NCBI GenBank assembly: GCA_038231215.1
Contig: JBBRLS010000016.1
Span: 18,843 to 82,842, forward strand
DNA length: 64,000 nucleotides
Direction: 5' to 3'
DNA from: Schlegelella_A sp038231215
Lineage (GTDB): Bacteria; Pseudomonadota; Gammaproteobacteria; Burkholderiales; Burkholderiaceae_C
Part shown: positions 1 through 9,210 of the stretch, one piece after another
How positions within the stretch are numbered: the first letter of the stretch is position 1
Layout: each line of letters begins with the position of its first letter
Notes under the pieces: generated by a model
The model's database searches: none
The model's input: the letters and a program-made list of their open reading frames with translations, nothing else
Told to the model about the DNA's origin: nothing
Program-made: the position numbers and the translations under genes

Positions 1-1
1 C

Positions 2-1603
2 GCCGTGCAGGTGTTCGGCTTTCATCTGGCGACGGTCGATCTGCGGCAAAGCTCGGACCGGCACGAAGCCGTCGTTGCCGAGCTGCTCGCGGTCGCGCGC
101 ATTGAGCCCGACTACGCGGCGCTCGACGAGAACGCGCGCCGCGCCTGCCTGCTCGGCCTGCTCGCCGACGCGCGGCCGCTGCGCGTCGTGCCCAGCGAGC
201 GCGCCACCGCCTACAGCGCGTCGACGCTGGGCGAGCTTGCCATCTTCGAAGCCGCCGCGGCGATGCTCGCGCGCTACGGCCGCGAAGCGATCCGCCACTA
301 CATCGTCTCGCACACCGAGACGGTCAGCGACCTGCTCGAAGTCCTGGTGCTGCTGAAGGAGGCCGGCCTGATGCGCGGCACGCTCGACGATCACGCCACC
401 ACCGCCGTCATCGTCTCGCCCTTGTTCGAGACGATCGGCGACCTGCAGCGTGCCGCGACCATCATGCGCGAGTACTACGCCCTGCCCGGCATCGCCGCGA
501 TGCTGCAACGCTCCGGCGCCGAGCAGGACGTGATGATCGGCTACAGCGACAGCAACAAGGACGGCGGCGCGCTGACCAGCTGCTGGGAGCTGTACTGCGC
601 CGAGATCGCGCTGGTCGAGGTCTTTGCCGAGTTGCGCGCCTCGCACGGCATCACGCTACGCCTCTTCCACGGCCGCGGCGGCACGGTCGGTCGCGGCGGC
701 GGCCCGAGCTACGAGGCGATCCTGGCCCAGCCGCCGGGCACGGTGAACGGGCAGATCCGCCTCACCGAGCAGGGCGAGGTGATCGCCTCGAAATACGCGC
801 AGCCCGACATCGGCCGGCGCAATCTGGAAACGCTGGTCGCGGCGACGCTCGAAGCGACCTTGCTGCAGCCGACCAAAGCGGCGCCGAAGAGCTTCATCGA
901 CGCCGCCGCGCAACTGAGCGCGGCGAGCATGGCAACCTATCGCGGCCTCGTCTACGAGACGCCGGGCTTCGCCGACTACTTCTTCAGCGCCACGCCGATC
1001 CGCGAGATCGCCGAGCTCAACATCGGCTCGCGCCCGGCCTCGCGCAAGGCGACGCGGGACATCTCCGACCTGCGCGCCATCCCGTGGAGTTTCAGCTGGG
1101 GCCAGTGCCGCGTCGCCCTGCCCGGCTGGTATGGCTTCGGCTCGGCTGTCGAGGCCTTTCTGGGCGAGCCCGGCCAGCGCAAGGCGCGCGTGGCACTGCT
1201 CCAGCGCATGGCCCGCGAGTGGCCGTTCTTCGCGACGCTGGTCTCCAACCTCGACATGGTGATCGCCAAGAGCGACATGGCGATCGCTGCCCGCTACGCC
1301 CTGCTGGTCGAAGACAGGAAGCTCGGCCGCAGCATCTTCGCGCGCATCGAGGCCGAGTGGCAGCGCACCGACAACGCGCTCGCCCTCATCACCGGCGAGA
1401 AGAACCGGCTGGCGTCGAACCCGTCGCTGGCGCGCTCGATCGAGCACCGCTTTCCCTATCTCGATCCGCTCAACCACCTGCAGGTCGAGTTGATGCGGCG
1501 CTATCGCCATCGTCGCGACGACGACCCGAGCATCGAGCGCGTGCGGCGCGGCATCCACATCTCGATCAACGGGCTGGCGGCGGGGCTGCGCAACACGGGT
1601 TGA
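2..1603 (+). CDS. ppc: Phosphoenolpyruvate carboxylase, C-terminal part (5' end outside window)
   Basis: Carboxylates phosphoenolpyruvate with bicarbonate to oxaloacetate, the cytosolic anaplerotic reaction. The frame is open from the first bases, so roughly the last 530 residues of an enzyme that is usually about 900 residues long are present. Visible family motifs are GYSDSNKDGG, the glycine-rich active-site loop FHGRGGTVGRGGGP, and the C-terminal ending SINGLAAGLRNTG, which matches the normal PEPC end, so the 3' end is complete. The next gene starts about 50 bases downstream on the same strand. The identification is safe; the missing N-terminus lies outside the window. Confidence 0.96.
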   Translation, partial: AVQVFGFHLATVDLRQSSDRHEAVVAELLAVARIEPDYAALDENARRACLLGLLADARPLRVVPSERATAYSASTLGELAIFEAAAAMLARYGREAIRHYIVSHTETVSDLLEVLVLLKEAGLMRGTLDDHATTAVIVSPLFETIGDLQRAATIMREYYALPGIAAMLQRSGAEQDVMIGYSDSNKDGGALTSCWELYCAEIALVEVFAELRASHGITLRLFHGRGGTVGRGGGPSYEAILAQPPGTVNGQIRLTEQGEVIASKYAQPDIGRRNLETLVAATLEATLLQPTKAAPKSFIDAAAQLSAASMATYRGLVYETPGFADYFFSATPIREIAELNIGSRPASRKATRDISDLRAIPWSFSWGQCRVALPGWYGFGSAVEAFLGEPGQRKARVALLQRMAREWPFFATLVSNLDMVIAKSDMAIAARYALLVEDRKLGRSIFARIEAEWQRTDNALALITGEKNRLASNPSLARSIEHRFPYLDPLNHLQVELMRRYRHRRDDDPSIERVRRGIHISINGLAAGLRNTG

Positions 1604-1650
1604 GGCCTCGGCGCGGTGCGGTCACCGAGCCGGCGGACAATCCGCTCGCC

Positions 1651-2091
1651 ATGATCACGCCGATATGCCTCAGCCGCTCGAAACGTTTGTGCGCGGCGCT
1701 CGCCGGCGCCTGGCTCACCTTGGTATCGCTGGCCGCCCAGGGCGCGAGCGGGGCCGGGTTTTCCGCCGCGAGGGTCGATGTGATCGAAAGTTGCGTCGAT
1801 GCCTCGTCGCCGATCCGCTTCGCCAGCGCCGAGCGCCGCGCGAGCCTCGAGGAGAGCGACGCCGCCGAGGTTGTCGGCTCCCTGCTGGCCCGCTATCCGG
1901 CGGTGGCGCAGACCGGCGTCGTGCCCGACGGCATCGTGCTGTGGGCCAAGCCGGGGGACGGCTGGGTCTACATCGCGCTCATCACGAACCCGGAAAAGTC
2001 GGACGAGGTCTGCTTTGTCGCGACCTTTTCCGGGGCCCGGTTCGAGTTCACGAATTCGCTGAGCCGGAAGTACTTCGGCGTCAACGTCTGA
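1651..2091 (+). CDS. Small secreted protein of unknown function
   Basis: A 146-residue protein that I do not recognise. The chosen ATG gives a basic N-terminus (KR at residues 11-12) followed by a hydrophobic stretch and an Ala-rich cleavage-like site near residue 33, so export by Sec is likely. The mature part has two cysteines (in ESCVD and EVCFV) that could form a disulfide in the periplasm. The same frame is open further upstream inside ppc, but that part is a high-G+C artefact. The signal peptide begins only at this ATG. It lies just 3' of ppc and convergent with the LytTR regulator gene. Confidence 0.6.
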   Translation: MITPICLSRSKRLCAALAGAWLTLVSLAAQGASGAGFSAARVDVIESCVDASSPIRFASAERRASLEESDAAEVVGSLLARYPAVAQTGVVPDGIVLWAKPGDGWVYIALITNPEKSDEVCFVATFSGARFEFTNSLSRKYFGVNV

Positions 2092-2108
2092 CGCAGCCGT
2101 GTGGGCCG

Positions 2109-2915
2109 CTAGCGCCCCGCCGCCACCAACGCCTCGCGCACTGCCGCGACCTGCCGCCGCGACACCGCGAGCCATTCCCCGACCGGCGCCATGCAGACGG
2201 CCCAGCCCTCTGCACCTTCTTCTTCCTGCTCGCCAGCGAGCGTGCGACGCTCGAGTGCGCGCACGGCGCGCCGCGCCACCAGGGCGTTGCGATGGACGCG
2301 CAGGAAGTGCTCGCCGAGCCGCTCTTCGAGATCGGCGAGCGAGTCGTCGAGCACGTGCGTGTGCTCTGCCGTGCGCAGCGTCACGTACTTGAGCTCGGCC
2401 TTCAGGTAGAGCACGTCGGTCACCGGCACGCGGATGATGCGGCCGCGGTCGGTGACGACGATGACCGGCCCTTCGTCCTGGACCACCGGCGGCTGCGCTG
2501 CCACCGGCTGGCCCGCGGCCAGTCGCTGGGCGACGCGGCGCAGCGCCATCTGCAGCCGCTCGCGCTTGACCGGCTTGGTCAGATAGTCGATCGCTTCGAG
2601 GTCGAAGGCCTTGAGCGCGTGCTGCACGTGCGCGGTGACGAAGACGATCGCCGGCGCCGGTGTTTTCAACCGCAGCTCGGCGGCGAGTTGCGTGCCGTCG
2701 CGACCGGGCATCTGCACGTCGAGCAGGACCAGATCGCATTCGTGCGTCATCAGCCAGACCAGCGCCTGCGACGCGTTCGCCGCCTCGCCCGCGACCTGGC
2801 AATGCGGCTCGCCGCACTCGGCGACCAGCGTACGCAGGCGCAGCCGCGCCAGCTCCTCGTCGTCGACGACGAGAACGCGCAGCGCGCGGGTGGCGACAGC
2901 GTGGACGGCGCTCAT
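2109..2915 (-). CDS. algR: LytTR-family response regulator (AlgR-like)
   Basis: DNA-binding response regulator of 268 residues. The receiver domain (about residues 10-125) carries the acidic pocket DDEE near residue 18 and the phospho-acceptor Asp in LVLLDVQMPG. The C-terminal half (about 165-265) is a LytTR DNA-binding domain (DVLYLKAELKYVTLRT, then FLRVHRNALV). The partner kinase gene lies immediately upstream on the same strand with a 10-base gap, so they form one operon. In beta- and gammaproteobacteria such AlgZ/AlgR pairs govern surface properties (type IV pili, alginate). The target here cannot be read from the sequence. Confidence 0.88.
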   Translation of the reverse strand: MSAVHAVATRALRVLVVDDEELARLRLRTLVAECGEPHCQVAGEAANASQALVWLMTHECDLVLLDVQMPGRDGTQLAAELRLKTPAPAIVFVTAHVQHALKAFDLEAIDYLTKPVKRERLQMALRRVAQRLAAGQPVAAQPPVVQDEGPVIVVTDRGRIIRVPVTDVLYLKAELKYVTLRTAEHTHVLDDSLADLEERLGEHFLRVHRNALVARRAVRALERRTLAGEQEEEGAEGWAVCMAPVGEWLAVSRRQVAAVREALVAAGR

Positions 2916-2925
2916 CGAGGGTCGC

Positions 2926-4008
2926 TCATAGCGGAAGGACGATCTGCACGCGGAACACGTCGGCCTCCTGGCGCATGTCGAACTGGGCCGCGACGTCGTG
3001 CATCAGGCGCAGCCGCTCGCGAACATTCTTCAGGGCGATGCCGTTGCCCGGCCGCGAGGCTTCCTTGGGCACGCTGTTGGCGATCGAAAGCACCGCGCGA
3101 CCGACCTTGACCTTGGTGCGGATGCGGATCACGCCGCCTTCGGGCGACGGCTCGACGCCATGCCGCACGGCGTTCTCGACCAGCGGCTGCAAGAGCAGAG
3201 GGGGAACGCGTGCGCTGCCCGCGTCGGGATCGAGCTCCCAGCTCACGTGCAGGCGACTGCCGAAGCGAATCTGCTCGATGTCGAGATAGCGCTGCGCCAG
3301 TTCCACCTCCTCGGCCAGCGAGACCGATTCGGCGGTATCGCCGATGGCGACGCGAAACAGCTCGGCCAAATCCTCGAGCACGCCCTCGGCCTTGGCCGGG
3401 TCGAGGCGAACGAGGGTCAGCGCCGTGTTCAGCGTGTTGAAGAGAAAGTGCGGGCGAATGCGCGATTGCAGTTCGGCCAGGCGCGCCGTCGTCTCGGCCG
3501 GCAAGGTCGCCTTGGCACGCAGGCGCAGCCATTCGAATATCGCGGCGGCCATGGCCGCGCCGGACAACGCCGGTCCCGGCCCGACGAGCGGCCGCAGGCC
3601 GGCGCCCGAAGTGTCGAGAAGGAGCATCGCAACCAACTGCGACGCGGCCCACGCGGCGAGCGCGCCGAGGCCTATCGCCGCCGCCCACTGCGCCGGCACC
3701 GGCGCAGCGGCGAGCGGGCGCTTGAGGGCGCAGAGGGCCAGCAGCCACATCAGCACGCCAGGCAGGGCGACGCTCGAGCCGGCGGCCGTGAGGCCGAGCC
3801 AGATCGGGAACGTCTCTGCCGCGAAGATCATGCCGATCGCCATCACGCCGTGCACGAACAACAGCGCGCGCAGCACGACGCCGACATGGCAGACGTCGAA
3901 CGCCGAGTCGGGACCGGGAGGGCGCGGCACCGCCGTGTCGGCAGCGATGTCGAAGGCGGTCGCGCCGAAGCCGGTCGAGCGAGACGGTGCGGCGGGCACG
4001 GCGCTCAT
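2926..4008 (-). CDS. algZ: LytS/AlgZ-type membrane sensor histidine kinase
   Basis: A 360-residue inner-membrane kinase. Hydrophobic helices fill roughly residues 40-155. They are followed by the His_kinase domain with the phospho-acceptor motif RIRPHFLFNTLNT, and a C-terminal HATPase with the N-box LLQPLVENAVRHG and the glycine loop GNGIALKN. No classical HisKA domain is present, as expected of the LytS/AlgZ class. It precedes algR in the same operon and is divergent from argH. This arrangement, with argH next to algZR, is known from Pseudomonas and Burkholderiales. A frame extending further upstream lacks family similarity. Confidence 0.88.
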   Translation of the reverse strand: MSAVPAAPSRSTGFGATAFDIAADTAVPRPPGPDSAFDVCHVGVVLRALLFVHGVMAIGMIFAAETFPIWLGLTAAGSSVALPGVLMWLLALCALKRPLAAAPVPAQWAAAIGLGALAAWAASQLVAMLLLDTSGAGLRPLVGPGPALSGAAMAAAIFEWLRLRAKATLPAETTARLAELQSRIRPHFLFNTLNTALTLVRLDPAKAEGVLEDLAELFRVAIGDTAESVSLAEEVELAQRYLDIEQIRFGSRLHVSWELDPDAGSARVPPLLLQPLVENAVRHGVEPSPEGGVIRIRTKVKVGRAVLSIANSVPKEASRPGNGIALKNVRERLRLMHDVAAQFDMRQEADVFRVQIVLPL

Positions 4009-4163
4009 TCGCGACGAGGGCTCGCCGATAGAATCGCGGCAAGGCAGACGGTGGGCATGGCGAGCATTGTCCCCAACCGCCGGCCCGCCGTGGGCCCGAG
4101 TTGCGGCGCTTCCGCGGTCGTTGTGTGACCGTGTGCACGCTGCACTGAACCTCCCGTTCGAGA

Positions 4164-5564
4164 ATGACCGCCAACCAGTTCGACAAGAAGACCGAAGCCT
4201 GGTCGGCGCTGTTCTCCGAGCCGATGAGCGAGCTCGTGCAGCGCTACACGGCGAGCGTGTCCTTCGACAAGCGGCTCTGGCGCGCCGACATCGCAGGCAG
4301 CCTCGCCCACGCCGACATGCTCGCCGTGCAGGGCGTGATCGCCGCCACCGACCTCGGCGCGATCCGCAGCGGCCTGGCGACGATCGCCGCCGAGATCGAA
4401 AGCGGCCGCTTCGAGTGGCGCCAGGAGCTCGAGGACGTGCACCTCAACATCGAGGCGCGGCTCGTGCAGCTGGCCGGCGACGCGGGCAAGCGCCTGCACA
4501 CCGGCCGCTCGCGCAACGACCAGGTGGCGACCGACCTGCGCCTCTGGCTGCGCGACGAGATCGCCGGCATCGCCACCTTGCTCGCCGATCTGCAGCGCGC
4601 CTTCGTCGACCTGGCCGAGCAGCACACCGAGACCATCCTGCCCGGCTTCACGCATCTGCAAGTGGCCCAGCCCGTCTCATATGCGCACCACCTGCTCGCC
4701 TATGTCGAGATGTTCTCGCGCGATGCCGAGCGCATGGGCGAAGTGCATGCGCGCACCAACCGCCTGCCGCTCGGCGCCGCGGCGCTGGCCGGCACCAGCT
4801 ATCCGCTCGACCGCGAAGCGGTGGCCCGGGCGCTCGGCATGGCAGGCCTGTGCCGCAACAGCATCGACGCCGTCAGCGACCGCGACTTCGCGATCGAGTT
4901 CGCGGCCGCGGCGAGCCTGATCATGGTCCACGTCTCGCGCTTCAGCGAGGAGCTGGTGCTGTGGATGAGCCAGAACTTCGGCTTCATCGCGCTGGCCGAC
5001 CGCTTCTGCACCGGCTCGTCGATCATGCCGCAGAAAAAGAACCCCGATGTGCCCGAGCTGGCACGCGGCAAGACCGGCCGCGTCGTCGGCCACCTGATGG
5101 GCCTGCTCGTGCTCATGAAGGGCCAGCCGCTCGCCTACAACAAGGACAACCAGGAAGACAAGGAGCCGCTCTTCGACACCGTCGACACGCTGAAGGACAC
5201 CCTGCGCATCTTCTGCGAGCTGGTGCCCGGCATCGCGGTCAAGGCCGAGGCGATGGAGCGCGCCGCCGCCAGGGGCTACGCCACTGCCACCGATCTGGCC
5301 GACTACCTCGTCAAGAAAGGCGTGCCGTTTCGCGACGCGCACGAAGCCGTCGCCCACGCCGTCAAGCAGGCGACCCAGGAAGGCGTCGGCCTGGCCGACT
5401 TGCCGCTGGCCACGCTGCAGGGCTTTCATCCCGGCATCGCCGCCGACGTGCAGGCCGTGCTCACGCTGCGCGGCTCGCTCGCCTCGCGCACCGTCGCAGG
5501 CGGCACCGCACCCGGGCAAGTGCGCGCCGAAATCGCGCGGCACCGCGCCCGGCTCGGCCAATAG
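4164..5564 (+). CDS. argH: Argininosuccinate lyase
   Basis: Splits argininosuccinate into arginine and fumarate, the last step of arginine synthesis. Its 466 residues match the usual length. Hallmarks include the N-terminal WSALFSEPMSE region, the substrate-binding stretch DVHLNIEARL, TGRSRNDQVATD, and the fumarase/ASL-superfamily signature GSSIMPQKKNPDVPEL near residue 285 carrying the catalytic serine loop. The start at 4164 gives the normal N-terminus (MTANQFDKKTEAW). It is divergent from algZ across 155 bases that must hold both promoters. No frame damage is seen. Confidence 0.97.
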   Translation: MTANQFDKKTEAWSALFSEPMSELVQRYTASVSFDKRLWRADIAGSLAHADMLAVQGVIAATDLGAIRSGLATIAAEIESGRFEWRQELEDVHLNIEARLVQLAGDAGKRLHTGRSRNDQVATDLRLWLRDEIAGIATLLADLQRAFVDLAEQHTETILPGFTHLQVAQPVSYAHHLLAYVEMFSRDAERMGEVHARTNRLPLGAAALAGTSYPLDREAVARALGMAGLCRNSIDAVSDRDFAIEFAAAASLIMVHVSRFSEELVLWMSQNFGFIALADRFCTGSSIMPQKKNPDVPELARGKTGRVVGHLMGLLVLMKGQPLAYNKDNQEDKEPLFDTVDTLKDTLRIFCELVPGIAVKAEAMERAAARGYATATDLADYLVKKGVPFRDAHEAVAHAVKQATQEGVGLADLPLATLQGFHPGIAADVQAVLTLRGSLASRTVAGGTAPGQVRAEIARHRARLGQ

Positions 5565-5583
5565 ATCTTCGAGAGGTTCGAAC

Positions 5584-5976
5584 GTGCAACGACGATCCCT
5601 GCTTTCCCTGGCCGCGCGGGCCGCACTGCTGATCGCCGCGCCGGCGCTCGCCCAGACGCCGACGGCGCCGCGCGAGCGCAAGCCCGACCTCGGCGACGTC
5701 GCAGAAGGCCGCTACTTCGGCGACGTGATCTCCGACTCGAAGGGCTCGTCACGCAATGAGGTCACGCTCACGGTGACGCGCGTCGGCGTCGACCGCGTCC
5801 GCATCACGTCCGACTATGCGCGGCTGCCCGTCGTCGAAGTTGCGCTGCAACGCGCGCTCGACAAGATCGTCCAGTCGCGCGGCAACACCGCCTTCGTCTA
5901 CGACCGGGCGAAGAAGCCGGCCAGGCTCGACGTGAGCTTCGACAACGAGGTGAGCTGGAGCGGTACCAGACAATAG
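5584..5976 (+). CDS. Secreted protein of unknown function, GTG start
   Basis: A 130-residue protein with a GTG start 19 bases after the argH stop and a GAGAGG-like ribosome-binding site about 8 bases upstream. Residues 1-24 form a signal peptide (RR, hydrophobic core, then ALAQ), so the mature protein is probably periplasmic. The mature part is rich in beta-prone segments (EVTLTVTRVGVDRVRITSD, ARLDVSFDNEVSW) with no cysteines and no catalytic motif that I recognise. It may be cotranscribed with argH, though nothing suggests an arginine role. Confidence 0.6.
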   Translation: MQRRSLLSLAARAALLIAAPALAQTPTAPRERKPDLGDVAEGRYFGDVISDSKGSSRNEVTLTVTRVGVDRVRITSDYARLPVVEVALQRALDKIVQSRGNTAFVYDRAKKPARLDVSFDNEVSWSGTRQ

Positions 5977-6044
5977 TCAGCGGTGGGCACCCGCCTTGCC
6001 TGCGCCTGCATCCACGGCGACCACCGCAGCGTATTGCAAAGACG

Positions 6045-6932
6045 ATGCAGTTTCCCGACACCCCGATCGGCCGCGCCGCCGGCCTGATCGTCCTGGCGCT
6101 TGTCGCGGTCGTCGCACTGGCCGCTTGCTCGCCGCTCGGCGCGATCAACGCGCTGACGCCCGGCGACACCTATCGCGCGACGCCCGCCGTCGCCTACGGT
6201 TCCTTGTCGCGGCAAAAGCTCGACATCTATACGCCCACGAACGCCGCGCCCGCCGCCGGCTGGCCGACGGTCGTGTTTTTCTACGGCGGCAACTGGACCG
6301 ACGGGGAGCGTGGCGAATACAAGTTCATGGGCGAGGCGCTCGCCTCGGGCGGCGTGCTCGTGCTGGTCGCCGACTACCGTCTCTACCCCGAAGTCACATA
6401 CCCCGGCTTCGTCGAGGACTGTGCCAAGGCAATGGCCTGGGGCCTCGAGCACGCGAAGGCGCTCGGCGGCGATCCGAAGCGCGTCTTCGTCATGGGCCAC
6501 AGCGCCGGCGGCTACAACGCGGCGATGCTCGCGCTCGACCCGCGCTGGCTGCAGGCGGTCGGCCATTCACCGGCCGAGCTGCGCGGCTGGATCGGCCTGG
6601 CCGGCGCCTACGAGTTCTATCCGCTCGAGCCCGCCCAGCCGGCGCGACCGGTGTTCCATCACCCCGATTACCCGCCCAACTCGCAGCCGATCTTCGACGT
6701 GACACCGAGCTCGCCGCGCGCCTTCCTCGCCGCGCCGGAGAAGGACAAGGTGGTCAGCCCGACGCGCAGCACTCTGGCGATGGCGACGAAGCTGCGCGCC
6801 GCCGGCGTGCCGGTCGAGCTGCATTCGTACGACGGCGTCTCGCACGCGCTGCTCGCCGGCGTCTTCGCGCGGCCGTTGCGCGGCCTGGCGCCGGCGCGCG
6901 ACGATCTGCTCGCCTGGATCGCCGCGAACTGA
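6045..6932 (+). CDS. Alpha/beta-hydrolase lipoprotein (esterase-like)
   Basis: A 295-residue hydrolase of the BD-FAE/carboxylesterase type. The N-terminus has a lipobox (VVALAACSP, Cys near residue 28), so it is a predicted lipoprotein. The fold's marks are an oxyanion segment FFYGGNW in place of HGG, the nucleophile elbow GHSAGGYNA with the catalytic Ser, and a late His in GVSHALL. The Asp is probably in the EKDKVVSPTRS region. Family members hydrolyse short-chain acyl esters; the substrate is unknown. It is convergent with the ABM-family gene 12 bases downstream. Confidence 0.8.
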   Translation: MQFPDTPIGRAAGLIVLALVAVVALAACSPLGAINALTPGDTYRATPAVAYGSLSRQKLDIYTPTNAAPAAGWPTVVFFYGGNWTDGERGEYKFMGEALASGGVLVLVADYRLYPEVTYPGFVEDCAKAMAWGLEHAKALGGDPKRVFVMGHSAGGYNAAMLALDPRWLQAVGHSPAELRGWIGLAGAYEFYPLEPAQPARPVFHHPDYPPNSQPIFDVTPSSPRAFLAAPEKDKVVSPTRSTLAMATKLRAAGVPVELHSYDGVSHALLAGVFARPLRGLAPARDDLLAWIAAN

Positions 6933-6944
6933 GCCGCGCGCCGT

Positions 6945-7244
6945 TCAGCGCAGGCCGATTTCGCTCGCCTCGTAGATCTCGAGCGTAGGCGGTCGCGCCG
7001 ACAGGGATGCCGCCTGCGCGCCGAAGGCGCGCGACGCCGGCACCTTGAAGTGCGCATCGAGCGCGGCCCGATCGGCCCAGCGCTCGAAGAAGACCAGGCG
7101 CAGGCCGTCGTTGGCGTCGACGGCGACGCCGTGCTGCAGACAGCCGGGCTCGGCGAGCGAGTGAGCGACGTGGGCGAGGCTCGCTTCGCGCAGGGTGGCG
7201 AAGGTGTCGCCGCGAGCCGCGATGGAACCGGTGACGATGAGCAT
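6945..7244 (-). CDS. ABM-domain protein, putative quinol monooxygenase
   Basis: A 99-residue single-domain protein of the antibiotic-biosynthesis-monooxygenase (dimeric ferredoxin-like) fold, resembling YgiN-type quinol monooxygenases. Typical elements are the opening MLIVTGSIAARGD, the EPGCLQHGVAVD strand, FFERWADRAALDAHFK and a terminal TLEIYEASEIG strand. It probably acts in the cytoplasm on quinols or small aromatics, without cofactor. It stands alone between convergent and divergent neighbours. The fold is clear; the substrate is not. Confidence 0.78.
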   Translation of the reverse strand: MLIVTGSIAARGDTFATLREASLAHVAHSLAEPGCLQHGVAVDANDGLRLVFFERWADRAALDAHFKVPASRAFGAQAASLSARPPTLEIYEASEIGLR

Positions 7245-7336
7245 GGCGGCGGCCTCGTGTGCGCGGAGGGGCCATCGTAGCGGCGCTTGTCGGACGAACG
7301 CTTCGCACTTCTTCCTTCAGGCCCTAAGCTTCACCC

Positions 7337-8035
7337 ATGTCATCGCGCCGCCACGCCGAACGCCACCGCACCGACCGGATCGGCTGGCTGCGTGCGGCGG
7401 TGCTCGGCGCGAACGACGGCATCGTCTCCACCGCCAGCCTGGTCGTCGGAGTCGCCGCCGCCAGTGCCAGCCATGCCAGCGTCGTGCTGACAGGCGTCGC
7501 CGGCCTGGTCGCGGGCGCGATGTCGATGGCGGCGGGCGAATACGTCTCGGTTCATTCGCAGGCCGATGCCGAGAAGGCCGACCTGGGGCGCGAGCGTGGC
7601 GAGCTCGCCAGCGACCCCGCCGCGGAGCTGCGCGAACTCACGGCCATCTACGCAGGCCGCGGCCTCGATGCCGATCTGGCGCACCGGGTAGCCGAGCAGC
7701 TCACCGCACACGACGCGCTCGGCACGCACGCCCGCGACGAGCTCGGTATTTCAGAGACGCTGACGGCCCGGCCGGTCCAGGCGGCACTGGCTTCGGCCGG
7801 CAGCTTCGCGGTCGGCGCGGCGCTGCCGCTCGCGGTCACGCTGTTGGTATCCGGGCCGAGCCTGATCCTCTGGATCTCGGGCATGTCGCTCGTGTTCCTG
7901 GCCGTCCTCGGCGCTGTGGCCGCGCAGGTCGGCGGCGCCGATCCGCTCACCGGCGCCTGGCGCGTGACCTTCTGGGGTGCCCTGGCGATGGTCATCACCG
8001 CCGGCGTAGGCGCGCTCTTCGGCGCCGCGCCCTGA
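7337..8035 (+). CDS. VIT1/CCC1-family membrane protein (iron/manganese transporter type)
   Basis: A 232-residue integral membrane protein. Its start, RTDRIGWLRAAVLGANDGIVSTASLVVGVAAA, is the signature of the VIT1/CCC1 family. TM1-2 are followed by GAMSMAAGEYVSVHSQADAE. A long acidic cytoplasmic segment (about 75-150) then leads to three C-terminal helices. Characterised relatives move Fe2+ or Mn2+; bacterial members are mostly uncharacterised. It is monocistronic and convergent with the histidine kinase gene 29 bases downstream. Confidence 0.87.
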   Translation: MSSRRHAERHRTDRIGWLRAAVLGANDGIVSTASLVVGVAAASASHASVVLTGVAGLVAGAMSMAAGEYVSVHSQADAEKADLGRERGELASDPAAELRELTAIYAGRGLDADLAHRVAEQLTAHDALGTHARDELGISETLTARPVQAALASAGSFAVGAALPLAVTLLVSGPSLILWISGMSLVFLAVLGAVAAQVGGADPLTGAWRVTFWGALAMVITAGVGALFGAAP

Positions 8036-8064
8036 GATCCGGGCGTCTCGACTCGCCGTCCGCC

Positions 8065-9042
8065 CTAAGGCCTGTCAACGCTATGGGAAGGCTCGCGCCG
8101 GGGCAGCCCGAGATCAGCGCCGGACAGCGGCAGTGTCACGACAAAGCGGCTGCCGCGACCGCTGCCGGCGCTGTGCGCGACGACGCAGCCACCGTGCGCC
8201 TCCACCAGTTCGCTCACCAGCGCCAGGCCGAGCCCGAGGCCCGAGCCGCCAGCGCCCGGCGATCGCAGCTCCTGCGCGAAGGGCTCGAAGACGTGCGGCA
8301 GGGCTTCGGCAGCAATGCCGATGCCGTTGTCCGAAACGCTCAGGACGACGACATCGCCGGCGGCCACCTCGGCGAGCAGCTCGATGGTGCCGCCCTCGGG
8401 CGTGTAGCGGCAGGCGTTGTCGAGGAGATTGCCGAGCACCTGGGCCAGCCGGACCGGGTCGCCGTGGACCTGGAGCGGGCGCGAAGGGAGGCCGACCACC
8501 AGTTGCTGCCGGCGACCGCGCATCGACGGTCCGCTGGCCTGGGTCGCCTCGTCGACGATCGCGCGCAGATCGACGACGCTGGCTTCGAGACGGAGCTTGC
8601 CGGTACTCGCGCGCGACAGATCGAGCAAGTCATCGACCAGGCGCGCGAGGTTGACGACCTGACGTTCGATGATGGCCTGCAAGCGGGCGAGCGCGCCAGC
8701 GTCGTCCCGGTCGATCCGACCCAGCAGTTCGGCGGCGTTGCGGATCGGCGCCAGGGGCCGGCGCAACTCGTGCGCGACGACGGCTAGAAACGCGGTCTGC
8801 CGTTGCTGGGCCTGCTCGGCGTCGGCCAGCAGCGCATGGGCGCGCAGGGCGGCCGCGCCCAGCAGATCGTTGGCCGCCTGCAACTCGGCGATGCGATTTT
8901 CCTTCAGCGCCAGGGCGAACTCGTCGTGGAGATTCCAGGGTACCGGCGGCGGCCGGGGTTCGAGAGCGGACCCCACCGCGCCGGCCATCGACTCCTGTCC
9001 GGCGACTACACCCATCGCGGCACCGTTCGCCCAGGTCATCAT
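8065..9042 (-). CDS. Sensor histidine kinase (HisKA plus HATPase_c)
   Basis: About 325 residues from the chosen ATG at 9042 (MMTWANGAAMG); the frame stays open to 9192 but that part has no recognisable content. A short N-terminal region and a coiled-coil-like linker (ENRIAELQAANDLLG) lead into HisKA with the phospho-acceptor FLAVVAHELRRPLAP. HATPase_c follows with LGNLLDNACRYTPEGG, DNGIGI and GSGLGLGLALV. No membrane span or sensory domain is evident and no response-regulator gene is adjacent, so the kinase is an orphan whose signal and partner are unknown. The start is uncertain because no strong ribosome-binding site precedes either candidate. Confidence 0.8.
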   Translation of the reverse strand: MMTWANGAAMGVVAGQESMAGAVGSALEPRPPPVPWNLHDEFALALKENRIAELQAANDLLGAAALRAHALLADAEQAQQRQTAFLAVVAHELRRPLAPIRNAAELLGRIDRDDAGALARLQAIIERQVVNLARLVDDLLDLSRASTGKLRLEASVVDLRAIVDEATQASGPSMRGRRQQLVVGLPSRPLQVHGDPVRLAQVLGNLLDNACRYTPEGGTIELLAEVAAGDVVVLSVSDNGIGIAAEALPHVFEPFAQELRSPGAGGSGLGLGLALVSELVEAHGGCVVAHSAGSGRGSRFVVTLPLSGADLGLPRREPSHSVDRP

Positions 9043-9140
9043 TGCAATATCCAGGAAGTCGAGGAGGCCAGCTTGCTCAGCGATGGCGCCAGTGTTGTTC
9101 CGGCCGAAACCCCTCGTCTGTGCGCCAGCGAACAGTCGGG

Positions 9141-9180
9141 CGACGCCGAATGCGGCGTACCGACGCCGAATGCGGTGTAC
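9141..9180. repeat. Two tandem 20-bp direct repeats
   Basis: CGACGCCGAATGCGGCGTAC is followed directly by the same 20 bases with one change (T for C at position 16). It lies upstream of the histidine kinase start and of a small plus-strand open frame. It could be an operator pair or simple slippage; the sequence does not decide. Confidence 0.7.
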
Positions 9181-9210
9181 CCTTCGCCGCACCGACTTCT
9201 GCGAGCGACG

